This document shows positions 43,762 to 52,493 of a stretch of 64,000 bases of DNA, one piece after another. This DNA comes from Pseudomonas multiresinivorans (GTDB lineage Bacteria; Pseudomonadota; Gammaproteobacteria; Pseudomonadales; Pseudomonadaceae). A model generated the notes under the pieces. The model was given only the letters and a program-made list of their open reading frames with translations. It searched no databases and was not told the origin of the DNA. The DNA lies in assembly GCF_012971725.1 (NCBI RefSeq), contig NZ_CP048833.1, forward strand, positions 5,828,001 to 5,892,000, in the 5' to 3' direction. Every line of letters starts with the position of its first letter. Position 1 is the stretch's first letter. The position numbers and the translations under genes are program-made.

Positions 43762-44130
43762 ATGCCCGAGCGCAAAGTCTCCGCCTCCTCCGCGGACCTG
43801 ACGCAGGAAAGCCTGCAGACTCGCCGCGAGGCCATTTTTCTGGTGATCGCCCAAGTGCCGGAAGGGCACGTGATCACCTACGGCGACGTGGCCAAACTGG
43901 CCGGGCTGGGGCGTTCTGCGCGGCTTGTAGGCCGCATCCTCAGCCAGTTACCCGAAGGCACCCGCCTGCCCTGGCACCGGGTGATCGCCGCCGGTGGTCG
44001 CATCAGCCTGCCCATTGGCACCGTTTCGGGTAACGAACAACGCGCACGATTGCGTGCAGAGGGTGTCAGAATCCATAACGATCGGGTGGACATACGTCGG
44101 CACGGCTGGCCTAGCGGTGAGCAGTCCTAG
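43762..44130 (+). CDS. Alkyltransferase-like protein (ATL, YbaZ family)
   Basis: A 122-residue protein of the O6-alkylguanine alkyltransferase fold. The active-site PCHRV of true MGMT reads PWHRV (LPWHRVIAAGGRISLP), so the alkyl-accepting Cys is replaced by Trp. ATL proteins bind O6-alkylguanine lesions without repairing them and recruit nucleotide excision repair. The arginine and tyrosine of the DNA-binding site (ITYGDVAKLAGL, SARLVGRIL) are kept. It is followed 42 bp later by ampG; independent function is likely. Confidence 0.92.
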   Translation: MPERKVSASSADLTQESLQTRREAIFLVIAQVPEGHVITYGDVAKLAGLGRSARLVGRILSQLPEGTRLPWHRVIAAGGRISLPIGTVSGNEQRARLRAEGVRIHNDRVDIRRHGWPSGEQS

Positions 44131-44172
44131 TAGAGTTCGCGTAATTTTTCGACCTGCTGGAAAACACCCCCC

Positions 44173-45981
44173 ATGAAAGAGCATTCCTGGCGCGAGGCAT
44201 GGATTGCCTATAAGTCTCCCGCCAGCCTCGCGCTTTTGCTGCTGGGTTTCGCCGCCGGCCTGCCGTACATGCTGGTGCTCTCCACCCTCTCGGTGTGGTT
44301 GCGTGAAGCGGGTGTCGCTCGGGAGACCATCGGATTCGCCAGCTGGATCGGGCTGGTCTACGCCTTCAAATGGGTGTGGTCGCCCATGCTCGACCAGTGG
44401 CGCCTGCCCTTCATCGGCCACCTGGGCCGTCGCCGCTCCTGGCTGGTGTTCTCCCAGGGCCTGATCGCCATCGGCCTGCTCGGCATGGCCCTGTGCAACC
44501 CGCAGTCGCATCTGAACTGGCTGATCGCCCTGGCGATGGTCGTGGCCTTCGCCTCGGCCACCCAGGACATCGCGATCGACGCCTATCGCCTGGAAATCGC
44601 CGAGAACACCCGCCAGGCTGCGCTGGCCGCGTGCTACATGACCGGCTACCGGGTCGCCGTACTGTTTGCCACAGCCGGCGTGCTGTTCCTCGCCGAATGG
44701 GCCGGCTCCAGTGCCCTGCACTACAGCCAGTCGGCCTGGGCACTGACCTACGCAGTGTGCTCGCTGGCCATCCTGCCCGGCCTGATCACCACCCTGCTGA
44801 TGAAAGAGCCGCCGGTGAACGTGCAGCCGCAGGCCGGCAGCTCGGCTTTCGCCTTCAACCACCAGCTGCTCTCGGTGCTGACCCTGCTGGTGCTGCTGAT
44901 CTCCGTGCCGGCCATGCTCACCGCGCTGACCGCCCAGGCCTGGCCGCGCGCGGCGCTCTACGGAATCTTCATCGGCATCTGCATGACGCCCCACGGTCGT
45001 CGGCAGATCCGCCCGGTCCGCGAGCTGCTGTCGAAGGTGCGCCGCCCACTGCTGCTGGCCGTGCACGGGCGCGGCCTGCCGCAGTTCGACTTCGTCCACC
45101 AGGCGGTTTCGGTGATCGTGCTGATCATCCTGCTGGTGACCGGCACCGCATTCATCAACATGATCGAAGCCGGCAAGTGGTGGCTCGCCCTCCTCTACCT
45201 GCTGATCGCCCTGAGCTGCATCTCCGCGCCGGGTCGGCTGCTGATGGCTCCGGTACTGACACCGATCACCGAGTTCGTCCGCCGCTACCGCTGGCAGGCC
45301 CTGCTGCTGCTCGGGCTGATTTCCACCTATCGCATGTCCGACACCGTTATGGGCACCATGGCCAGCGTGTTCTACATCGACATGGGCTTCACCAAGGACA
45401 CCATCGCCACCGTCAGCAAGCTGTTCGGCGTGGTCATGACCCTGGTGGGCGCGGCGGCCGGCGGTGTGCTGATCGCCCGCTTCAGCATCCTGCCGATCCT
45501 GCTCATCGGCGGCGCGGCCTCGGCGGCGACCAACCTGCTGTTCGCCTTCCTGGCGCAGATGGGCGCGATCGACGATCCGCATCTCATGGGGCAGAACGTC
45601 TTCGCCCTGCTGAAGGTGCTGGAGCCCCACGTCACCATGCTGGTGGTGACCATCATGCTCGACAACTTCAGCGGCGGCCTGGCGACCTCGGCCTTCGTCG
45701 CCTACCTGTCGAGCCTGACCAACCTGAAGTTCTCCGCTACCCAGTACGCCATGCTCAGCTCCACCATGCTGCTGCTGCCGCGCTTCATTGGCGGCTACTC
45801 CGGCGCGATGGTCGAAGGCATGGGCTATGAGCGTTTCTTCTTCTTCACCGCGCTGCTGGGCATTCCGACGCTGCTGCTGATCGGCTGGCTGTGGCTGCAG
45901 CGCAAGAACGACATGACCAATGGCGCCGCCGAGGAAGCCAGCGAAGCACCGACACAGCCAGCCAGCGCCGAACGCCACTGA
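44173..45981 (+). CDS. ampG: Muropeptide permease AmpG
   Basis: A 602-residue MFS inner-membrane permease that imports 1,6-anhydro-muropeptides for cell-wall recycling, controlling induction of AmpC beta-lactamase through AmpR. AmpG features: YKSPASLALLLLGFAAGLPY at the N-terminus, SATQDIAIDAYRLEI, and TYRMSDTVMGTMASVFYIDM later in the protein. About 14 hydrophobic segments are visible, including an extra central pair around residues 235-255 and 310-360, so it is longer than E. coli AmpG (about 490) and like the P. aeruginosa form. The C-terminus is polar. Confidence 0.93.
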   Translation: MKEHSWREAWIAYKSPASLALLLLGFAAGLPYMLVLSTLSVWLREAGVARETIGFASWIGLVYAFKWVWSPMLDQWRLPFIGHLGRRRSWLVFSQGLIAIGLLGMALCNPQSHLNWLIALAMVVAFASATQDIAIDAYRLEIAENTRQAALAACYMTGYRVAVLFATAGVLFLAEWAGSSALHYSQSAWALTYAVCSLAILPGLITTLLMKEPPVNVQPQAGSSAFAFNHQLLSVLTLLVLLISVPAMLTALTAQAWPRAALYGIFIGICMTPHGRRQIRPVRELLSKVRRPLLLAVHGRGLPQFDFVHQAVSVIVLIILLVTGTAFINMIEAGKWWLALLYLLIALSCISAPGRLLMAPVLTPITEFVRRYRWQALLLLGLISTYRMSDTVMGTMASVFYIDMGFTKDTIATVSKLFGVVMTLVGAAAGGVLIARFSILPILLIGGAASAATNLLFAFLAQMGAIDDPHLMGQNVFALLKVLEPHVTMLVVTIMLDNFSGGLATSAFVAYLSSLTNLKFSATQYAMLSSTMLLLPRFIGGYSGAMVEGMGYERFFFFTALLGIPTLLLIGWLWLQRKNDMTNGAAEEASEAPTQPASAERH

Positions 45982-45994
45982 GGCAGCGCCCATG

Positions 45995-46021
45995 AAAAAG
46001 GCCGGCAAATGCCGGCCTTTT
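45995..46021. terminator. Bidirectional terminator between ampG and mscS
   Basis: AAAAAGGCCGGC-AAAT-GCCGGCCTTTT between two convergent stop codons. Confidence 0.9.
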
Positions 46022-46038
46022 CCGTACTGCGTGAGGGA

Positions 46039-46884
46039 TCAGTCCGCCAGGACGGCGTCCTCTTCACCCTTGACCACACGCACCACCTTGTTCGGCGCAA
46101 GGTCGATGCCGTCGTCGCGCAGGCGCTGGCGCACCTGTTCGTTGAGCATGAAGGTGACGGCCCAGTAGTCGGAATTGGCGGTCCACAGGCGCAGCGACAG
46201 GGTCACCGAGTTCTCGCCCAGGCCTGCGACCACGACCACCGGCGCCGGCGACTTGAGTACGCGCGAATCATCCGCCAGCTCCTTGAGGATGGCACGAGCG
46301 CCCTCCAGGTCGGCGTCGAAGGCCAGCTTCACATCGAAGGTCACCTGGCGGGTCGTCTGGGTCGAGGTGTTGGTGATGATGCCGTTGGACAGCGCGCCAT
46401 TGGGCACGATCACCGTACGGTTGTCACCGGTGCGCAGCACTGTGTGGAAGATCATGATGTTGTCCACCGTGCCGGAAACGCCCTGGGCCTCGATCCAGTC
46501 ACCGATCTTGAACGGGCGGAACAGGAGGATCAGCACGCCGCCGGCGAAGTTCGACAGGCTGCCCTGCAGCGCCAGGCCGATGGCCAGGCCGGCGGCACCG
46601 ATGGCGGCGACGAAGCTGGTGGTCTGGATGCCGATCATCGACGCCACGCTGACCACCAGCAGTATCTTCAGGATGATGTTGAACATGCTGCCGATGAAGC
46701 CCTGCAGCGTCTTGTCCACGTGCTTGGTGGACAGCAACCCGCCGATACGACGGGTGAACAGGTTGATCACCCACCAACCGACCAGCAGGGTCAACAGCGC
46801 CAGCACGGCATTGCCCAGATAGGCGAGGACGACCGGTGTCCAGGCCTCCGCACTGTTCATGATCTGCTCGTAATTCATATCCAT
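46039..46884 (-). CDS. mscS: Small-conductance mechanosensitive channel MscS
   Basis: A 281-residue homoheptameric channel opened by membrane tension, protecting against osmotic downshock. Three hydrophobic helices cover residues about 20-120. TM3 carries the Gly/Ala-rich pore pattern AAIGAAGLAIGLALQGSLSN with FAGGV after it, followed by the beta domain (GDWIEAQGVSGTVDNIMIFH) and the C-terminal alpha/beta domain. ATG 46884 has GGGG nine bases upstream; a second ATG two codons later is also possible. Confidence 0.94.
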   Translation of the reverse strand: MDMNYEQIMNSAEAWTPVVLAYLGNAVLALLTLLVGWWVINLFTRRIGGLLSTKHVDKTLQGFIGSMFNIILKILLVVSVASMIGIQTTSFVAAIGAAGLAIGLALQGSLSNFAGGVLILLFRPFKIGDWIEAQGVSGTVDNIMIFHTVLRTGDNRTVIVPNGALSNGIITNTSTQTTRQVTFDVKLAFDADLEGARAILKELADDSRVLKSPAPVVVVAGLGENSVTLSLRLWTANSDYWAVTFMLNEQVRQRLRDDGIDLAPNKVVRVVKGEEDAVLAD

Positions 46885-46912
46885 GGATGCAGGCCCCTTG
46901 TCTATTGCCATT

Positions 46913-46947
46913 CCAAAAACAAAACCGCCATGGCAAGCCATGGCGGT
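46913..46947 (-). terminator. Rho-independent terminator after yajQ
   Basis: Minus strand: ACCGCCATGGC-TT-GCCATGGCGGT followed by TTTGTTTTT; a perfect 11-bp stem. It lies between yajQ and mscS. Confidence 0.88.
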
Positions 46948-47026
46948 CGGGAGTTCGCCGAGCGACTCTATTACTGCGACGTCGCGCGGGCGCTGAGGTT
47001 CCGCAGCTCTTACAGAGCAGCGCGCA

Positions 47027-47506
47027 TCAGTCGCGGAAGTTGTTGAACTGAAGCGGCATACCGAGGGATTCACCACGCAGCAGCGCGATGGCTTCCTGCA
47101 GGTCATCGCGCTTCTTGCCGGTGACACGCACCTGCTCACCCTGGATGGCAGCCTGCACCTTGAGCTTCTTGTCCTTGATCAGGGCGACGATCTTCTTCGC
47201 CAGATCCTTGTCGATGCCCTCGCGGAAGTCGACTTCCTGCTTGACCACCTTGCCGGAGGCAAAGGAATCCTTGATCTCCATGCATTGCGCATCAATCTTG
47301 CGTTTGACCAGGCTCGAGCGAAGAATGTCGAGCATCTGCTCGAGCATGAAATCCGCCTCGGCGGTCAGGGTGATGGACTTTTCCTTGGCCTCGAAGCTGC
47401 ACTTGCCCTTCAGGTCGAAACGGCGGTCCAGTTCCTTGGTGGCGTTATCCAAGGCGTTGGTCAGTTCGTGTTTGTCCAGTTCGGACACCACGTCGAACGA
47501 AGGCAT
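47027..47506 (-). CDS. yajQ: YajQ family nucleotide-binding protein
   Basis: A 159-residue two-domain protein with RNP-like folds. It begins MPSFDVVSELDKHELTNALD and contains DVSAEADFMLEQMLDILRS-like segments, then DLAKKIVALIKDKKLKVQAA near the C-terminus. YajQ proteins bind nucleic acids; some bind cyclic di-GMP and act as transcription co-regulators in Xanthomonas and Pseudomonas. ATG 47506 was chosen because it matches the family start; an upstream in-frame start is not needed. It is divergent from the REC-GGDEF protein gene. Confidence 0.95.
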   Translation of the reverse strand: MPSFDVVSELDKHELTNALDNATKELDRRFDLKGKCSFEAKEKSITLTAEADFMLEQMLDILRSSLVKRKIDAQCMEIKDSFASGKVVKQEVDFREGIDKDLAKKIVALIKDKKLKVQAAIQGEQVRVTGKKRDDLQEAIALLRGESLGMPLQFNNFRD

Positions 47507-47661
47507 GACATCTCTCCAGATGGACGGCGCGATGCGGTTCACAGTCAGCATCGAGCCTGGCTTGACGATAAAAATGCGCGGTCATTATAACTGACAGACA
47601 AGACCGCGCCCGACCTCTGACGCCGTCGGCCGGCATTTCCTATCCGTTTCCGAGACATTCC

Positions 47662-48627
47662 ATGCCAACCAACCATCTCAGCATCCTGGTGGTCGACGAC
47701 GCCAAGTTCTCCAGCGCCATGATCGGCCGCGCGCTGAGCCAGGCCGGCTACCTGAACGTGCGCTTCGCCAGCAGTGCCAGCGAAGCGCTCGACCTGCTGG
47801 AAAAGCAGCCGGTGAGCGTCCTCCTTGCCGACTGGCTGATGCCCGAGATGGACGGCCTGGAGCTCACCGCCCGGGTACGCCAGCTCGACGAGAGTGGCGA
47901 CCACTACACCTACATCATCCTGCTCACCGGCAAGGAGGGCGACAACGCCCTGGCCGAAGCCTTCGACCGCGGCGTGGACGACTTCGTCAGCAAGTCCTCG
48001 ATGAACGAGCAACTGGTACCCCGTGTGCTGGCTGCCGATCGCCTCAGCAACACCCTGCAGCGCCTGCTGATGGAAAACCGCCTGCTCACCGAGAACATCA
48101 CCAGCCTGGAAGAGCGCAACCTGGTGGACAGCGCAACGGGCCTGGGCAACCAGCGCTACCTGAAGCAGAAGCTGGCCGACAGCATCCGCCAGGTGGAATC
48201 CCGTGGCGGCGCGGTGTGCTACATGCTCATCGGCCTGCCGGAGCTGGCCGAGCTGGGGCAGAAGCACGGCCAGACGTTCCAGAACGAACTGCTCCACGGC
48301 GTCGCCCGTCGCCTGCAGCAACTGGTGCGACCGCTGGACGTACTGGCGCGCATCGACAGCCAGCACTTCGCCCTGATCACCCTGCTCGAAGACCTGCAGG
48401 AATGCTCCCCCAGCAGCTTCCGCCGCCTGCACGAAGGCCTGAATCTCAAGGCGTTCAAGACCAGCGAAGGCTTCGTCACCCTCAAGGCCGGCATCAGCCT
48501 GGTGGGCCTGGACGCCAAGGCGCTGCCCGTGGAAGTCGAACAACTGATGCAGCAGGGCCGTGCCCTGCTGCCCGATGCCTTCGCCAGCGGGCGAATCAAC
48601 GCCAGTCGACTGACCGGCCTGCGCTAA
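47662..48627 (+). CDS. Response regulator with degenerate GGDEF domain (PA4396-like)
   Basis: A 321-residue protein. The receiver domain (1-125) has acidic pocket D12-D13, phospho-acceptor D57 (LLADWLMPEMDG) and Lys in FVSKSS. A helical linker (about 126-155) leads to a GGDEF-like domain (about 155-315; NLVDSATGLGNQRYLKQKLA). The catalytic signature GGDEF is replaced by IDSQHF (LARIDSQHFALIT), so it should not make cyclic di-GMP. In P. aeruginosa the orthologue is listed among catalytically inactive GGDEF proteins. It may bind the nucleotide or act through its REC output. Confidence 0.9.
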   Translation: MPTNHLSILVVDDAKFSSAMIGRALSQAGYLNVRFASSASEALDLLEKQPVSVLLADWLMPEMDGLELTARVRQLDESGDHYTYIILLTGKEGDNALAEAFDRGVDDFVSKSSMNEQLVPRVLAADRLSNTLQRLLMENRLLTENITSLEERNLVDSATGLGNQRYLKQKLADSIRQVESRGGAVCYMLIGLPELAELGQKHGQTFQNELLHGVARRLQQLVRPLDVLARIDSQHFALITLLEDLQECSPSSFRRLHEGLNLKAFKTSEGFVTLKAGISLVGLDAKALPVEVEQLMQQGRALLPDAFASGRINASRLTGLR

Positions 48628-48659
48628 ACTTCGCGGTAAGCCCCCGAACCCGCGAAGTT
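48627..48659. other. Perfect 10-bp inverted repeat upstream of panE
   Basis: AACTTCGCGG, 13 bases, CCGCGAAGTT. It begins at the stop codon of the response regulator gene and ends six bp before the panE ATG. There is no T run. It may be a weak terminator, an RNA stabiliser, or a structure affecting panE translation. Confidence 0.6.
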
Positions 48660-48665
48660 CCTCCC

Positions 48666-49577
48666 ATGACCTGGTCTATCCTCGGCGCCGGCAGCCTCGG
48701 TTGCCTGTGGGCCGCCCGCCTGTCCCGTGCCGGCCTGCCGGTCCGCCTGCTGCTGCGCGACCGCCAGCGCCTCAACGCCTACCGCGCCCTCGGTGGCGTC
48801 ACCCTGATCGAAGACGGTCGCGAGAGCCTCTACCCGATACCGGCCGAAACGGCTGCGCAGGGCGCGCCGATCCAGCGCCTGCTGCTGGCCTGCAAGGCCT
48901 ACGACGCAGAATCTGCCGCCGCCAGCGTGGCCGCGCGCCTGGCCCCCGGTGCCGAGCTGATCCTGCTGCAGAACGGCCTGGGCAGCCAGCAAGCGGTCAG
49001 CGCGCACCTGCCGCGCGCACGCTGCCTGTACGCTTCCAGCACCGAAGGTGCATTCCGCGAATCCGACTTCCGCGTGGTATTCGCAGGCTTTGGCCAGACC
49101 TGGCTGGGCGACGAGCACGGCGGGCCCGCTCCGGGCTGGCTGGCCGAGCTGGAGCAAGCCGGAATTCCTGCCCAGTGGAGCGAGAACATCCTCGAACGCC
49201 TGTGGCGCAAGCTGGCCCTGAACTGCGCGATCAACCCACTGACCGTGCTGCACCAATGCCGCAACGGCGAACTGGCCGGCCACCCCGACGAAGTTGCCGC
49301 GCTGTGCGACGAGCTGGGCCAGTTGCTGCACGCCTGCAACTACTCCGCCGCTGCGCAGGAATTGCAGGGCGACGTGGAGCGCGTGATTGCCGCCACTGCG
49401 GCGAACTTCTCGTCCATGTACCAGGACGTCGCCCAGGGCCGGCGCAGCGAGATCGCCTATCTGCTCGGCCACGCCTGCCGCGAAGGTGACCGCCTGCACC
49501 TCGCCCTGCCGCGACTGCGAGCCGTACACGAGCGCCTGCGCGCCTACCTGGTGGCGCGCGGATTGCCCGACACCTGA
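48666..49577 (+). CDS. panE: 2-dehydropantoate 2-reductase
   Basis: A 303-residue NADPH-dependent ketopantoate reductase of pantothenate synthesis. The N-terminal Rossmann motif is ILGAGSLGCLWAARL. The central region has LILLQNGLGSQQAVSAHL, and the C-terminal catalytic helix has WRKLALNCAINPLTVL (catalytic Lys and Asn) with GRRSEIAYLLGHACREG. ATG 48666 begins the conserved dinucleotide-binding strand directly. It sits downstream of a 10-bp hairpin and upstream of a sensor kinase. Confidence 0.92.
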   Translation: MTWSILGAGSLGCLWAARLSRAGLPVRLLLRDRQRLNAYRALGGVTLIEDGRESLYPIPAETAAQGAPIQRLLLACKAYDAESAAASVAARLAPGAELILLQNGLGSQQAVSAHLPRARCLYASSTEGAFRESDFRVVFAGFGQTWLGDEHGGPAPGWLAELEQAGIPAQWSENILERLWRKLALNCAINPLTVLHQCRNGELAGHPDEVAALCDELGQLLHACNYSAAAQELQGDVERVIAATAANFSSMYQDVAQGRRSEIAYLLGHACREGDRLHLALPRLRAVHERLRAYLVARGLPDT

Positions 49578-49624
49578 TCGCGGGCTACCCTGCCCGCCTC
49601 TCCTGATTTTCCAAGAAAGCGCCC

Positions 49625-51688
49625 ATGCCTTCACCCATGAACCTGCGCCAGCGCCTGGAAGACCTGCCGGTCGGCCAGAAGATCCTCGCCGCCCTGCTGG
49701 TGCTGCTGGCGACCGTGATGCTGGTGGCCAACCTGGCCTTCATCAGCGCGGCCTACTGGATTTCCCAGGACAGCGTCGCGCCCCAGGCGCTGCAGACCAT
49801 CGGACGGCTGATCGCCAACCCGGCGCTCAGCGAGCCGGCGTTGTCCTCGCCCACCCAGGCCCAGGTGCTGCTGCGCCAGCTGGACGACTACCAGCCGCTG
49901 CGCGCCGCGGCACTGTATGACAGCAACGGCGAACGTATCGCCCAGACGCCGGGTAACGGGCCCATCGCATTGCCAGAGCGCCTCGATCACCTGGAGCGCT
50001 GGCGCCAGCACGAATACCGCCTCAACGCGCTGTTCGAACTGCCCCAGGCCGGCCGCAACAGCGGCTACCTGCTGCTGGTGGCGAGCAGCGAGCTGCCGGG
50101 CGCCTTCTACACCGGCACCCTGACTGCCAGCCTGGTGATCCTCGCCGTCTCGGTGCTGCTCTGGCTGCTTATCGCCCAGCAGATCCGCCGCCTGATTACC
50201 CGGCCGATCCGCAGCCTGGAAGAACTCTCGCGCCAGGTCACCCGCGAGGAGAACTACGCCCTGCGCGCCGAGCGTGGCAATGCCGACGAGATCGGCCGAC
50301 TGGCCGACGCCTTCAACACCATGCTGACCCGCATCGAGGCCCGCGAACAGCAGCTCAAGCGCGCCCGCGACGACGCCCAGGAAGCCGTGGAGCAGGCTCA
50401 GTCGCTGGCCGAGGAAACCCGCCGTTCGAACCGCAAGCTGGAGCTGGAAGTCCAGGTGCGCAGCAAGATCGAGAAGAAGCTCACCGGCTTCCAGCACTAC
50501 CTCAACAGCATCATCGACTCGATGCCCTCGGCGCTGATCGCGGTGGACGAGCAGCTGTACGTCACCCAATGGAACCAGGAAGCCAGCCTGCTCTCCGGCA
50601 CCAGCCTGGACGACGCGGTGAACCAGCCGGTGTTCCTCGCCTTCCCGTCGCTCAAGCCGTTCCTGCCGCAGCTGACCCGCGCCGCCGAGCAGCATAAGGT
50701 CGAACGCGTCGAACGCGTCACCTGGGCCCTCACTGACGCGCCGCGCCATTACGCCCTGACCTTCTACCCGCTGATGGGCGGCACCGGCCGTGGCGCGGTC
50801 ATCCGCATCGACGACATCACCGACCGCTTAGGGATGGAAGAGATGATGGTGCAGTCGGAGAAGATGCTATCCGTCGGCGGCCTCGCGGCCGGCATGGCCC
50901 ACGAGATCAACAACCCGCTGGGCGCCATCCTGCACAACGTGCAGAACATCCGCCGACGCCTGTCGCAGGAGCTGCCGAAGAACCTCGAAGTGGCCGGCGA
51001 AGTCGGCGTGCGCCTGGACGACCTCAACCACTATCTCGAAGCACGGGAAATTCCCAAGCTGATGGATGGCATCCAGTACGCCGGCTCGCGCGCTGCCAAG
51101 ATCGTCACCCACATGCTCTCCTTCAGCCGCCGTAGCCACCGGCAGATGGCCGCCTGCGAGCTGCCGGCGCTGTTGGAGCAAGCCGTGGAGATTGCCGGCA
51201 ACGACTTCGACCTCACCGGCGGCTTCGACTTCAAGTCGCTGGAGATCGTCCACGAGTACGACCCGCGCCTGGGCCCGGTGCCGGTGATCGCCAACGAAAT
51301 CGAACAGGTGCTGCTCAACCTGCTGAAGAACGGCGCCCAGGCCATCCACCTGCGCGACGACGAAGAGGAAGGCGAGTACGGCCGCATCACCCTGCGCACC
51401 CGGCTCAATCCGCCCTGGGCGGAAATCCACGTGGAAGACAACGGCTGCGGCATGCCGGAGAACGTGCGCAAGCGCATCTTCGAGCCTTTCTTCACCACCA
51501 AGGAAGTCGGCCAGGGCACAGGGCTGGGCCTGTCGGTCTCGTACTTCATCGTCACCAACAACCACAAGGGACAGATGGAGGTGCAATCCGAGCTGGGTGT
51601 CGGCACCTGCTTCACCATCCGCCTGCCGCTGGCTGCCGAAATTTCCCCGCCGCTGCCGCTGCTGGCGCGCGACGACAAGGAGCATTGA
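49625..51688 (+). CDS. Sensor histidine kinase with PAS domain (PA4398-like)
   Basis: A 687-residue membrane kinase. TM1 is at about 20-45, a periplasmic sensor at about 46-165, TM2 at about 166-190, HAMP at about 190-245, a coiled coil at about 245-290, PAS at about 292-410, HisKA with GGLAAGMAHEINNPLGAILH (phospho-His about 427) and HATPase with NLLKNGAQAIHL, EDNGCGMPENV, GQGTGLGLSVSY. From memory the P. aeruginosa orthologue PA4398 influences swarming and biofilm formation. No partner regulator with a DNA-binding domain is adjacent; the REC-GGDEF protein two genes upstream is a candidate partner. Confidence 0.9.
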   Translation: MPSPMNLRQRLEDLPVGQKILAALLVLLATVMLVANLAFISAAYWISQDSVAPQALQTIGRLIANPALSEPALSSPTQAQVLLRQLDDYQPLRAAALYDSNGERIAQTPGNGPIALPERLDHLERWRQHEYRLNALFELPQAGRNSGYLLLVASSELPGAFYTGTLTASLVILAVSVLLWLLIAQQIRRLITRPIRSLEELSRQVTREENYALRAERGNADEIGRLADAFNTMLTRIEAREQQLKRARDDAQEAVEQAQSLAEETRRSNRKLELEVQVRSKIEKKLTGFQHYLNSIIDSMPSALIAVDEQLYVTQWNQEASLLSGTSLDDAVNQPVFLAFPSLKPFLPQLTRAAEQHKVERVERVTWALTDAPRHYALTFYPLMGGTGRGAVIRIDDITDRLGMEEMMVQSEKMLSVGGLAAGMAHEINNPLGAILHNVQNIRRRLSQELPKNLEVAGEVGVRLDDLNHYLEAREIPKLMDGIQYAGSRAAKIVTHMLSFSRRSHRQMAACELPALLEQAVEIAGNDFDLTGGFDFKSLEIVHEYDPRLGPVPVIANEIEQVLLNLLKNGAQAIHLRDDEEEGEYGRITLRTRLNPPWAEIHVEDNGCGMPENVRKRIFEPFFTTKEVGQGTGLGLSVSYFIVTNNHKGQMEVQSELGVGTCFTIRLPLAAEISPPLPLLARDDKEH

Positions 51689-51690
51689 GC

Positions 51691-52263
51691 ATGGGCAACC
51701 GCCTGTCGAAGATCTACACCCGCACCGGCGATGCCGGGGAAACCGGTCTGGCCGATGGCCGTCGCGTGCCCAAGCACCACCCCCGCGTGGAAGCCATGGG
51801 CGCCGTGGACGAGCTGAACAGCCACCTCGGCCTGTTGCTGGCCGGGCTGCACGAGGCGCGTAGCAGTGCGCTGGAAGAAGTGATCGGTGTACTGGCGCCG
51901 ATCCAGCACCGCCTGTTCGACCTCGGTGGTGAGCTGGCGATGCCGGAGTACCGTGCGCTGAACGATGCCGAAGTGGAACGCCTGGAAATAGTGATCGACC
52001 GCTGGAATGAAGAGCTCGGGCCGCTGAAGAACTTCATCCTGCCCGGCGGTTCGCGCCTAGTCGCTCTCGCCCACCTGTGCCGCGCCCAGGCGCGCAATGC
52101 CGAACGCCGCTGCCAGCAGCTGAATGCCGAGGAGCCGCTGGAAGGCGCAGGCCTGCGGTACCTGAACCGGCTATCCGACCTGCTGTTCGTGGCCGCGCGC
52201 TTTATCGCCCGCCGCCAGGGTGTCGAAGAAATTCTCTGGCAGGCCGCTGAAAAGCCCGCCTGA
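51691..52263 (+). CDS. Cob(I)yrinic acid a,c-diamide adenosyltransferase (PduO type)
   Basis: A 190-residue ATP:cob(I)alamin adenosyltransferase that makes the Co-C bond of adenosylcobalamin. It has the N-terminal ATP-binding motif KIYTRTGDAGETGLADGRRV, the VDELNSHLGLL helix and the C-terminal LNRLSDLLFVAARF signature. Start ATG 51691 has AAGGAG about eight bases upstream; a TTG two codons earlier is also in frame. It starts three bp after the kinase stop, so the two are probably co-transcribed. Confidence 0.93.
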   Translation: MGNRLSKIYTRTGDAGETGLADGRRVPKHHPRVEAMGAVDELNSHLGLLLAGLHEARSSALEEVIGVLAPIQHRLFDLGGELAMPEYRALNDAEVERLEIVIDRWNEELGPLKNFILPGGSRLVALAHLCRAQARNAERRCQQLNAEEPLEGAGLRYLNRLSDLLFVAARFIARRQGVEEILWQAAEKPA

Positions 52264-52299
52264 GCCCCCACCCTCCAGGTACAGAGAAGTGCCGAACCT

Positions 52300-52370
52300 G
52301 TAGGAGCGAGCTTGCTCGCGAACCGCCCAGCACCTCAGCCAGGCCTGTTCGCGAGCAAGCTCGCTCCTAC
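52300..52370. repeat. REP/REPIN-type inverted repeat, family B
   Basis: Left arm GTAGGAGCGAGCTTGCTCGC followed by GAAC; right arm GTTCGCGAGCAAGCTCGCTC followed by CTAC, with a 23-base spacer. It lies in the 230-bp convergent gap between the adenosyltransferase and the Nudix-ThiE gene. The rest of the gap shows nothing I can name. Confidence 0.9.
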
Positions 52371-52493
52371 AAAAAACCGTCAGCAACTAACGTGCGGGAA
52401 TTGGCGTAAAAGCGTCGCAGTAGCCCAAAATCACTGATCGTAGGATGGCGTGGAGCGAAGCGATACCCATCGCCGCCCCACGCGAGGTGCCTA

